From Edolisoma coerulescens (Eukaryota > Chordata > Aves > Passeriformes > Campephagidae), in contig VWZW01004119.1 in the NCBI GenBank assembly GCA_013397115.1, positions 514,634-578,633 of the forward strand: a stretch of 64,000 nt of DNA, given 5' to 3'. Position 1 is the first letter of the stretch, and every line of letters begins with the position of its first letter. Below the pieces are notes generated by a model. It ran no database searches, was not told the origin of the DNA, and was given only the letters and a program-made list of their open reading frames with translations. Shown here piece by piece: positions 1 to 10,795 of this stretch. The position numbers and the translations under genes were made by a program.

Positions 1-856
1 TTTCAAGAACGTGTTTTGCTGTAGTGTTTGAGGTCAGAGGGACCACAGAGCGAGCCACTTGCAAATCAAGTCTGAGTATTTCGTTTCAGGATTCTTTTTG
101 CTTGCTTAATTCGTTTGGTTTATGTTTATATCTGCTTTTGTTTTTATAACACATGGCACCAAACAAGTTCAAGTAGATGGCTTAATCAAATGAAAAGGCC
201 CCTTTTCCTTAAGAAAAGAAACCAAAGCCAAACAAAGCAAAACCAACATGGGTATATCATGAAAGTTAAAGGGGAAAAAACCCCCCTAAGAAATGAACAT
301 ACTTTTTCAGTTATTAACAATCAATTCCTTCAAGTTGTTTTTTAACTGCTTTTCACATCAACAACTCCAAAGAGTAAAATCTTACAAAATTCTTACATCA
401 GCATGAATATTGCCCCCGTACTGTACTGTATGAGAACAAGGATACTTTTTGCTCTGTCAAAGCTGCATCTGATACTTTCTGGACTCAACCCTTTCCTTTT
501 GTATCCTCCTACCATTTCCACTGGCTCTTTAAGGTACTCCCATTGCCAAAATTTGCATGTGTGTAATTACAGTGCAGGAGGCATCACATGGGGATCTCCC
601 AGCCTTGCCACACAAGCAAAACAAAATAAATCCAGAGAAGTTCACACTTCCAGGCTGCAGCTACAGAGGAACTGCTGAGGATCTGGGACTTGTTTTGGCC
701 TAATTTACAAAGATATTGTGCTAAAACTGATAAAACGCTGCCTGATGATGAACTCGGTTTGGAGCCGGCTGCCTGTCCGCAGGGGAGGAGAGCTGTGAGC
801 CATTTGAGCATCGCCCTAGAAAAGCCATCGGAACAATCCCATAAACAATGGAGTGA

Positions 857-893
857 GGCGGCCCTTGGACGCGATGACGCGCCGGGCGAGAGC
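857..893. promoter_or_regulatory. Small CpG cluster
   Basis: Seven CpG dinucleotides fall within 37 bp (for example GACGCGATGACGCGCCGGGC), in a neighbourhood (about 740-1100) that is more GC-rich than its surroundings. In bird DNA most CpGs have been lost by methylation and deamination, so a local cluster can mark an unmethylated regulatory element. It is too short for a classical CpG island, and no promoter motif or gene start is visible beside it. Confidence 0.2.
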
Positions 894-1336
894 CTTGAAG
901 TCAATGGGAGGTTTGGCACCGGTTTTAATTAGGCCAGGATTTCAGCCAGTGAGCTTTGGGCTCTTAGCAGCCCATTGGGAAAGGGGCCAGCCTCGGGAAG
1001 AAAGAGGCTGACCAGCAGGAAGAGGAAGCTCCCGGATTTCCCCACAGCAGCAGCTTCCTTTCTCCTGGCGCTCGAAAAGTGACGAACCTCATGTCTCAGC
1101 TCTGCGCGAGCGGCCGTGGGACCCAAACCACAACAAACAAACCCAGGCACCAGGTTTTTTTCTCCTCTGCATGATATCTGGAGGGAGATGTTCGTAGAGG
1201 AGCCAGTGTAGGCGAGGGGCTTTGCCAAGATTGTCTGTAAAAGCTCAAACCAGAAAGCAGGAAAGCGCGGAGTCAAGCGATCTATTCAAGCATTGGGAAG
1301 TGCTATGGAAATATCCAGAAGTTATTTGCCCACAAT

Positions 1337-1351
1337 AAAAAAAAAAAAAAA
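1337..1351. repeat. Poly-A tract (15 bp)
   Basis: An uninterrupted run of 15 A. There is no retrocopy next to it. CR1, the main bird retrotransposon, does not use poly-A tails, so this is best read as simple sequence. Confidence 0.9.
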
Positions 1352-2247
1352 CCACTTCACAGAGTCACACCTACAGAACATCAGACACTAGAGAGGTAGT
1401 TGTTCTTCCTGGTTTTAACTCCTTGTTTTTTGTCCTGGAATTATTGCTGAGTGCTGCATTTTGAGTTTCTGCAGCTCCTGAGATAATCCTGGAGTAAAGG
1501 CACTTCCCTGCCTAATGCAGCTTCTGAACATGGGGAAACATTCCTAAATAGTGGAGGAAAACAAAACTTGCTGAAAACACAGAGCGCAATGTTATCAGAA
1601 GCAAAAGGTAAAAGAATCACAAAATAGGTTTACCAAGAATCATTAAGTAGGTTTACAAGAACAAATTGATCAATAAGTTAAAAAGAGAGAACAAACCGGG
1701 GAGATTCCTTTGGTGTTGGGATTAATTCAGTGCCTCCTACAGTCAAAAAGTTCTTTGCTCTAAGCCCTGTGTGCATCCAGGGTGTGTTGGAGGCTGCAGC
1801 CTTCCCTCCACTGCCCATGGCATGAAACCAATTATCCTTATTTTGGCAAACACGTTTGCCCTCAAGGTGAGGGTGATTAAATGAATAAGAAAAGACTGTT
1901 CTTGTTGAATTTTCATTTGATATTTCAGGATATGTCACTACCACCACCTAAGAATTTTTTAGGGCACAGGCAAAGCACTGTCTTAAGTCTTAGTCCTCAC
2001 TAAAAGCACCCCATCAGACCAGGGTAAGTCTGAAGAAGCTGGGAGACCAGAATGAAATTAGAAAAATAATGTATTAAAAGCGAAGTAAATTTCTATGTGC
2101 ACACAGGTAACTCCACACATAGGGCATACAGCACTTCAGCACAGTAAGAATTATTCAAGAGTGAGCTAAAGCAATAGAGATTTGCTGCCTAAAGATGTCC
2201 AAAAGCCTGGGAACAAGTCCCATAAAAGTTTACCAGTGGAAACTCTT

Positions 2248-2269
2248 GTTTCATTCCTAGGAATGAAAC
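2248..2269. repeat. Perfect 22-bp palindrome
   Basis: The arm GTTTCATTCCT (2248-2258) is followed directly by its exact reverse complement AGGAATGAAAC (2259-2269). There is no spacer and no mismatch. Each arm contains CATTCC/GGAATG, the known TEAD (M-CAT) core, and GAAAC, an IRF-like half-site, so the element would be a symmetric double site. The binding is inference; the symmetry is directly visible. Confidence 0.95.
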
Positions 2270-5200
2270 TAATCTCCATTTCCTACAGTAAGAGTAATAT
2301 CACTTTTTTAAATTAATATTTAAGGACATTTACTATTTTAATATCACAACCACCTTGCTAGACAAACTAAAAGCAGATAATATATTTATATATTGTAAAT
2401 ACATATAAATCTACATCTATGGGTGCACATACACTTATATACCTAAACTGATTCCCAGCAAGCAGGTATCTGCTGCTGCTTTTCCCTTCAATTTGCCTCT
2501 GAAAATATCCAGCACCATTGAAGCTGGAGGTCATAAGGACATGCAAGCAAAAGGCAAAACTCAAGTCTTTTGAGCTAATCACAAGACCTAAATCCTTTAT
2601 TGTACATATGGGATAAAAACACATCAAAGAGCACATGTCAAAGGAGATGATGTAAGTCATCTCCATTATTGGCATTTTATGGAACAGTGAAAGCAGCCCT
2701 AAGTAAACAAGAGGCTGGCAGAAACAAGTTAATTTAATAGAGGTGTCATTTTTGAAGATGAGCACTTGTACTCGAGACAGATATATTAGGGTGTTTTTCC
2801 GAGCCTGAGAGGTTCACCAATAATTACGCAGTGTCCTCTGCCTATTCCACTGGATTTAAAAACTCTCAATTTTTCTCAAAAGTCACTTTCTTGCCAGCAG
2901 TTTTAATTTCTCTGGCTGCACCAAACACACCAACAGGCAATCATTTTTTTGGTGAAAGTAACCACAGTCTTCCAGTGCTCTAGTTCCTGTTAGTAAGACA
3001 TCACAGACCTTCACAACCCCAAAATTTTAGCATGGTACCTGCAAGAACCACCTTCAGCAGTATCTCTTATTTGAGGAGGAAAATTTTAAGTATTTTTAGC
3101 AAGGCAGATTCTTGCATAACATAAATATGTACATAAGGCAGATGTAGAGAATATACACAAAAATCACTGAGATAAATCCATGTGTTTACAGGGAAAGTGT
3201 CTCAGGTATCCCACCACTGAAATCAGGGCATGAACCAAGTGCTGCCCTTCAGGGTTTGCAAAGATTTCCCTCAACTGCTTTGAACCTTATCTGCCCTGCC
3301 CTATTTCACCACAAACATTGATGCTGTAAGAGGAAGTTACTTCTCTTCTCCTCGCCTTTTTTTTTTCTTTTAAAGACAGTCTGAAAATCAGATTTTTTCC
3401 TTTTTGCAGCAAACAGAAGCAGATCAAATATTTTAATTACTCTTGGGTCGTTTGCGCTCATATAATTTCATGCCCACATATCTTCAATATTTATAGCAGA
3501 CACTGAAAAGATTTAACATATGTAGTGATTTTCACCAAGTAACTCCACACTCTCCCTGAATACAAAGATGTAATTTGTCACCATTTATACAACCCGCTAA
3601 AAACCCAGCTAGTAATTCATGTGAACAAGATTCTCCTCTAAGATTTTAATTAAAACACAAATGCCTTGCACACTTCAAATTGTGATACCCTGTACATGTG
3701 TTTTAACTACAGCCTGAGCAGAGGGAGGGGTTTGTAAATAAGATTTAGTCTCATATCTGAAGAACATCTAAGTAATTAGATGAACACAATAAAATATGTA
3801 TTTTTAAGAAGATTCCAAAATTGCAACTCTACTAAGAAGCATGCAAAATAGAAATAAAACATTTTAAGAGTAATAACAATTGTTGAGACCAAAAATAAAG
3901 ACAAACTCAGGACTAAAGCAAAATACAATTTACAGGACAGCAACTTCTTTATGTTTTAAAGGAAAGTTCATGTTCTTTAGAGAATAGCATGAGGAGTTTT
4001 TCAGAAAAGAATCCATAAAACAGGAAATTTACCGTAAAATTGAAACTATACCTGAGAGGGGATCTAGGGCTGTTTTACAGGGACTGTGTGTGCTTGCTGG
4101 TTCAGTGAATTAAAAAAAAATAATAAAAAAAGTTATGATTATGACACAAGGGATAGAAAGGCCCTCAAAATCAGAGTTATTGAGGAAAAAAATATAAGTA
4201 ACACATCCCCAACGCTTTCAGAGCCTTTCATGTTAATGAGAGGTTAAAGCAGTCACTTTTGGATACTTGCATTCTTGTGTGGATATATTGACACTGCAGA
4301 CTGGCTACAGAAATTGTCCACCAAAGGCCACGTTTTGCCCTCCATTGCCCACAAATAACTCCAATGGAATTCAAGAGGAGTTGTGTGCACGCATGTAAGG
4401 GATAGCTGGCCCCAAAATCTATTCCTTAAGTTGCTGAAAAATCTCCCTGGAATGAAACAAAAGTGATAATAGGAACAGAACATAATAAAATAACTACGTT
4501 CTCTGGAGACCCCAAGACCACATCCTTTGTTTCTCTGAAACATTCCTTGGTAACTTTTCAGCTCTGTCTCTTTTTATTGCCCAAACTCTACAGTATTCCT
4601 GTCCTCCTCATCACCATCTTGCTTTTTATCACCGGTCTGCAATTTGTCAGTAACCTCTGTATCTTAAAAAGCAGACCCAAAGCTTTCTCCAGGCCCTCTT
4701 TGAGAAAGTGAAGATAGATGTGAAGAGGAGACATGTTTGACAAACCGACGCTCAGCAACAACTCCTAGGAAATATGGACGACTCCTTTTTCCTCTCTGCT
4801 TCTATTTTTTGTTTTATCAAAAATGATGATTCATAATTTCTGGAAACTGGGGCCAAGTGGGGTGAAAGGAACTATAAATATCCTAAAAATATATATATGT
4901 CTTCACCCTGTCGCTGATGCACGTTCAGCATGGCTTGTACTACGGGACTTCTCAGGGATGCTTCACATTTTCCCTGGACAGCCAGGAGGGTGTTAGCTAA
5001 GAACTGCCAGGAATATTTGCTTATTTGAAGATGGACTAAAAGTGCAATTCTTAGCACAAATAAATAATGCTACTGTGCCTTACGCAAGTTATCTGCAGTG
5101 CCCCTTATTTTGCAAATTCTTGATTGTATTGAGTAATACTTGGTGCATATTAATATTTCTACATTCTAAAATTGGACAAACAACTCTGAAAAAAAATTTT

Positions 5201-5952
5201 ACTAGACATAAATAATTTTGCTCTTTCCTTTAAACACAGGTTAGGCGAAATTAATCTTAGGGAAAAAAAAGGAATGGCAAGAACCAATTACATGCTGGAA
5301 TCACTTTGTGTAATCTGGCTGTATTTGTGGCTTCTATTTTTCAGAGAAGGAGGTCTCAAATGCTGTCAGTGTATTTCTTCTGTTCTCTAGTCCTAAGGGA
5401 AAGTTGACCTTATTTTCATTTTCCCACTGTCTCAGCCTTTGGTTTGCTGCAGAATTCCAGGAAGAACTTCCTGCAGGAGAACAATATCTGGCACCCATCG
5501 AGCTGACTAAGTGAAGGAGCAGTATACGAAAGGGGAGGTCAGCTTCCAGTAAATAAGGTAAATCACTGCTATCCTGGATACAAGACCTCGGAGGCAGAGC
5601 TGCAACACCTTTCAGGAAGCTGGGAAGAGCGTGCCAAAGGCTGCTGCTCTCCTAGAAACAGTAAATGGACAGAGGATCGTTCTGCCACAAATCTAGTTGA
5701 ACTTTAGTGCACATATTTATTCTATTAAAAAGAAAGAAATCAGAAATGTTCCTGCTGAACTTCAGGCTTGAGAGAGAAGCTTTGCTTGGCTTAATTTGTT
5801 TTAGGTTTTTTTAGAGTTTTCATTAATATTTTTAGTAAATGTACATACTTTTTGGTGCTATATGGGCGTGATCAAAATAACATGAGCAATAAGATTGCCA
5901 AGAGCTGTTGGCAGGTCCCCTCAGAGTTTAAGTACTAACAAAGATGCACTTT

Positions 5953-6065
5953 CACAGAATCATAGAAAGATTTGGTTTGGAAGGGACTTTAAGCTCTTCT
6001 CATTCCAATCTCCTGCCATGGGCAGGTCACCTTCCACTAGAAAACGTTGCTCAGGGTTTGGTCAA
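5953..6065 (-). mobile_element. CR1 LINE fragment, 3' end, minus strand
   Basis: The plus strand reads CACAGAATCATAGAAAG, then TTTGGTTTGGAAGGGACTTT, then TGCCATGGGCAGGTCACCTT and CCACTAG. This is the reverse complement of the 3' untranslated end of avian CR1. The element is therefore on the minus strand, with its tail at 5953. It is heavily 5'-truncated, as CR1 copies usually are, and fades out after the 'GTTGCTCAGGGTTTGG' stretch. No open frame of CR1 survives. Confidence 0.9.
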
Positions 6066-8131
6066 CAACACAAGTCCAGGTCAGGGCAGCAAGAGAAAGT
6101 CTGTGGTCTCTGACTCTCAGCAGTGAATCCACACTCAGAGTGATTTTGCCTTGGTTTCTCATGAGTACTGACTTAGAAAAGAAAAATACGATGGAGTTCA
6201 GTCTGGAAGATGAGTTTATTCTACCTAGAGCACAAGTTAAAGCTGGAGTGATTTTCCTGCAGGCAGCAGCATGCTTGAAGCACGTTTCTTATTTACCTGT
6301 CAAGGTCTAGCCACAAAGAAAGTAAAGAACAAAACAAGAAATGTAGGAGAAAGTATAAGAGGAAATTAACAACCCTCTCTAAATTCTACCAGAGCAGTTC
6401 TGCAAACCCACAGCAGCAAAAGCACAGAGCACAGTGGTGGGCTCCATTCCCACAAGACTGTGTCAGGACACCCAACCTGGCTGCACCAAACCTGTCCCTT
6501 AACCTCCTCTTTCCCAACTTTGATCCAAACCTCTAACCTAGATCTAAGAAACATTTCCTGATGAAAGAGGTGTACCAGTTCCTTTTCACCAAAGCCTCGT
6601 GCCAGGAGTGGCTCAATACATCCATTAAGGGTATATCTTGATATATCTCCTTAGCTCTGGAAATCCATGAGCTGCAATCACAGGAAGATGGGAAAGCACA
6701 TCAGAAAGTTGTCACTCCACCCACTGGCTGCCCTCACACAACCCTGCCAGGTAACTCCACTGGCTCCATGGAAAAGTATGGACAACACACATCATCTCTG
6801 TTCAGGGTGGCCATTTCCAATTCACATTTCTGTTCTGGTAAACTAAACTGTGACCACAGGCACTGGATACACATGAGCCTACAGTATTCCCTGACCCTTT
6901 TGGCTCACTCCTTTATTAACTCAGTCCCTACCCAAGAGTGGGTTTTGTGCAGCAGAACATTCCTAGTAAACACCCAAGTCCCATTCAAAACCACTTTCAG
7001 CGTTGATACTATTCTTGAAGTCTGTGGTTAATCGGGACTCTAATTTCAATGCTTTTGCAGCAGCTGAGAATCCATTGCCTTAAAGTGTAAAACCAGAGAG
7101 GATTAAAGGAAATTTAAAAAACAGAGCCTCTTCTTTGAGGCAAACAGGCATATGGTTTAAAATATTTCAGAATTCTAGCTGTACCTGTGAAACATAAGCC
7201 TAAGCAGATCACAAGCCTGGGTGCTAGTTAACCAGACTAGTGCAAAAGCCTGGGTGCACTTAAATTAGAAGACTTTTAGGGGAACACATTCCTTTGAGTT
7301 GACATTGGCAATCAGATTAAGACACATGGCATCCATGGGGCCATTATCCCAAGCTCAGTTTGGGAGGGTACAAGTGATCTGCAGAGAGCAGTTGCCCTTG
7401 AGATAAAGGGAGCAGCGAGGCAAAATAGACGGATGTGTAACAACCACATGTTTCTTGAGGGAAAAGTAGGCTCTGGCAGTGCTCCAGCAAGGGTACAGCA
7501 GGCAGCTGTATCTTGCTCTGAAAATGCAGCAACCACCTTCTAGAAGAAGATGAAAAGGGGCTGCTTCCCTGTGTAGAACTCCTTGCAATCCACAGTTGTT
7601 CCTCCGGTGCAACTTTACACCGATGTTTTATTATTCTCACCAGGGAGGAGCATGTTTCTGTAAATGCATTAGAAGTGTAAATATATTAATGCAATACTTT
7701 CTCCCAATTAAATAATTTATACACTCCCTTTATAACTGAAGCATGAAAGAATATGTGGTTTTCTACTAATATTTGAAATGGCAGTGGCTCAAGGAGTGCC
7801 GCTTTGGGGAGACGACAAGTTGTAGGTAGAACAGGAGTGGTACAACCAGCAGCAGTCACGTTACCCAGGATCCCTGTATTTTGCTGTACTGTTACATGTA
7901 CCTGTGGCTACATCCCACCAGTGAAAAATAAACATCTAAAACACATACTACATTTTTATTGCTTTCCCCCGAAACAGGAAACAAGAAAAAGAGAGATATT
8001 CCGTAGTGCAACATTAAAAATGTATTTTTTCCACTCCAACTTTTGTGAGAACCTGCAGGTCAGACCTCTACAACAGCTTTCCCCAGGCAGGGAAAATCAT
8101 TTCCTGCCTCTTTTCCCATGAATTTTGTTGC

Positions 8132-8193
8132 AATTTGCAGGACTTTGTGGGAAATTTGCCACAATTTGTGGGACGCTTCGGTCCTCTGTGGGA
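8132..8193. repeat. Imperfect 21-bp tandem repeat, three units
   Basis: Units at 8132-8152 and 8153-8173 share AATTTGC at the start and TTTGTGGGA at the end, and match at 17 of 21 positions. A third, weaker unit (8174-8193) keeps CTGTGGGA. GTGGGA recurs at spacings of 21 and 20 bp. This is a decayed minisatellite-like duplication with no known family. Confidence 0.6.
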
Positions 8194-9414
8194 GTTTGCA
8201 GTTGTGCACCGCTGCAGCATGAAGATTTTGCTGAGATGTAGATTTTATATGGTGTGATTTAAACACAGAACTTCATGTGAGGATAGAGAATTGCCTTGTT
8301 TAATCCAGATCACTGGGAAAAAAGTATTGCTCCACATTCACAAAGGTTTAAAATCAGCTGGGCAATCAGGAGCCCCATTCATGAACCATAGGTCAAGAGT
8401 AATTAAGGAAAAAGAAAAGTGAATCTTCTCCACAAGAAAATTATAGCTCAGAACAGGGAAAAAGCTTGAAAGGAAAAAAGCCCCCAAAACTAAATAAAAC
8501 AAACAAACAAAAAAATCACAACAAATACTATATGTATAATTGAGAAAACTGTTAATACTTTGACCTCATTTTTTTTCTGCCTTTCATCAAGGAAAAACAG
8601 CTGCTCTCCATCTCCCAGGTAGCTGATGAGCATATATTGCAAATTTTTGGCTCCACGTGATTTCTAAACAGTACAGGAGGAAGAAGTGACCATTTCTGAC
8701 AGACCTGGCATTCTAAGGAAATCTTGAAAAAACTAAAAACAATGAAAAAAAAAAAAAGGGAAGGATAGGGTGGAGAGAAGTGATGATATGACAAGAGATA
8801 AACCCAAGTAAGCAACATTGAGGACAGGGGGAGTATCAATTCACCAGGCATTCGTGTGCAGAGGCACTGACCAGTGCAAGTGCTTGGTGAGCAGAAGATA
8901 AAGGAAAAGGACAGTGGCTGAACTGAGGAGTGACAGGGAATGACCCTCCAGGAACACTTTCCATTTACCTCTGAACTCCACTACTCCAACAATTCTTTAG
9001 TTAATATTTGCTCAGGTCAAATGTACTGATACCACCGTGTAGAGAGACAACTTTTTAACTCAGCTTTCTCAAAACCTTAAAAGCATATTTGGCTTCCTGA
9101 AATGATGCTGGCACTTCATTTTCAGAAAGCAGAAACTTATCATCCCCCATTGGTTCCTCTATTTCCAAGTATCATGAGAACAGTAGAAATGCCCAGTGTT
9201 TTCCAGCACATATCAAGGACTTTGCCAGTCATAAACCACTAGACTTCCCCATCTCCAGTACTGGACTACAATAGTTTTGTGAAAGACCTACATTTATTCA
9301 TGATATAGAGACAATTTGAACCTAAGAAGATATCTGGTTATTAACAGATTCTAGTATCCTTTTGTTTCTTCACTTTCAGGCTGATTGCTTCTACAACAAA
9401 GTGAGTGACAATTG

Positions 9415-9429
9415 AAAAAAAAAAAAAAA
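9415..9429. repeat. Poly-A tract (15 bp)
   Basis: A simple 15-A homopolymer, followed by TAAAGAGAC. No retroposed sequence can be recognised upstream. Confidence 0.9.
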
Positions 9430-10584
9430 TAAAGAGACTACTTCACCTTGTAGATTTTAAAGGAGAATGCTTTCCTTGGAGCAGAGGATCTCTGTTTTCC
9501 AGGCACCATCTGATAGGAAAGCTGAGTCCCCCACCTCTGTTTGAGGGAGTCGATGTGATGGGCACTGTAGCTGTTTGCACAGGCAATGCTAGCCACTATC
9601 AATGGACCATGCTGGGATTAAATGATTTCTCCAGATAGGTCAGAAACATAGTTCACAGACCTGCACAGCATTTGCTCTACATAAATTATTCAGCTCAAAT
9701 TTCCCATCATCCAAATCAGTTTGGAAACATGCAAACTTCTATGACTTTTATTTGATGAGCACCTTGGCATTGATGACTCATTTTGGGGGGAATAGTTTGG
9801 AGAAAGGTCCCTCTATCTATCTATCTCTCAAGAAACCATACAAGGCCCACACTTCATATTCACTTTTTGAACTTGTTTTTTTTAATTATTATTTTATTTT
9901 ACTACTGCTTTACAGAGTACTCCTACATTGCATGCTTTTTTCTCCCCATCTACAGCAAAAGGCACTGATCTGGTACTTAACAAGACAGACAGTTAATAAT
10001 TCATGTGCTCACGTTAAGCCAGGTAATGCCATAAAATGGTGGAACCTGCTTTTTAGTTAATTTTTAAATAGTCCTTCTGAATGCTGAGGGGACTGCAAGC
10101 ACCTCAACAGTATGTAATATTAACACATAGAGAGCTACATTTATATAACATTTATGTGACAAATCAACAAAAGCACAAAAATTCAAGAGGCAAATGCTCC
10201 ATCCATAGCTTGTTCATAGGCTTTTTGCTACGACACACACATACACAGAGGAGCCAGACAGAGCTGTGAAACCCATGAGGCACAGCAGAGTAAAGCAGGG
10301 CACGAATGGCTTACCCTCTGCTTCCTCTGCACTTATACACTTGGGCCAGGCACTTGTGAGACAACAAATTTTGCTTCATTATTTAAAAAACAAAAAACAA
10401 AAACCAAAACCAAATGCCAAAACAGGAAAAGCTTAGAACGTTCCTTTTGGAAGGCCAGAAACTTGGCTGTTGCTGTTGTGTGGGCAGAAGCTTCTGTGCC
10501 TGAGAAGCCCCACTGCAGCAGTATTACTGCACAGAGTGATGGAGCAGTTCCTTGTGCACCACAGGGCCTTCAAAATCTACAACT

Positions 10585-10795
10585 TCATAGAATCCTAAAA
10601 TACTTTCCAATGGGTTTGGAAGGGACCTCAAAAACCTTCCAGTTCCACGCTTGCCATGGGCAGGGACACCTTCCACTATCCCAGGTTGCTCCAAGCCCCA
10701 TCCAACCTGGCCTTGGACACTCCCAGGGATCCAGGGCAGCCACAGCTTCTCTGGGCAACCTGTGCCAGGGCTTCACCATCCTCATCATAAAAAAA
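10585..10795 (-). mobile_element. CR1 LINE fragment, 3' end, minus strand
   Basis: This is a clear avian CR1 3' end in reverse orientation. It begins TCATAGAATCCTAAAATA and continues through GGTTTGGAAGGGACCTC, TGCCATGGGCAGGGACACC, CCATCCAACCTGGCCTTGGA and CTTCTCTGGGCAACCTGTGC to about 10795, covering roughly the last 210 bp of the element. Open frames on both strands here are CR1-derived noise. Confidence 0.95.

Larger units (their letters stand above)
1..5952. other. Unique non-coding DNA, no gene seen
   Basis: This AT-rich stretch contains no CR1 fragment and no open frame with a recognisable domain. It holds a 15-base A tract at 1337-1351, a small CpG-rich patch near 857-893, a perfect 22-bp palindrome at 2248-2269, and otherwise low-CpG unique sequence. 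The short frames on both strands overlap each other and look like chance. Confidence 0.6.
6066..10584. other. Unique non-coding DNA
   Basis: No gene or transposon was recognised. The stretch contains a 12-bp direct repeat near 7213-7257, a short imperfect tandem at 8132-8193, a 15-A run at 9415-9429, and a brief CTAT run near 9811. The remainder is ordinary AT-rich sequence. Confidence 0.55.
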
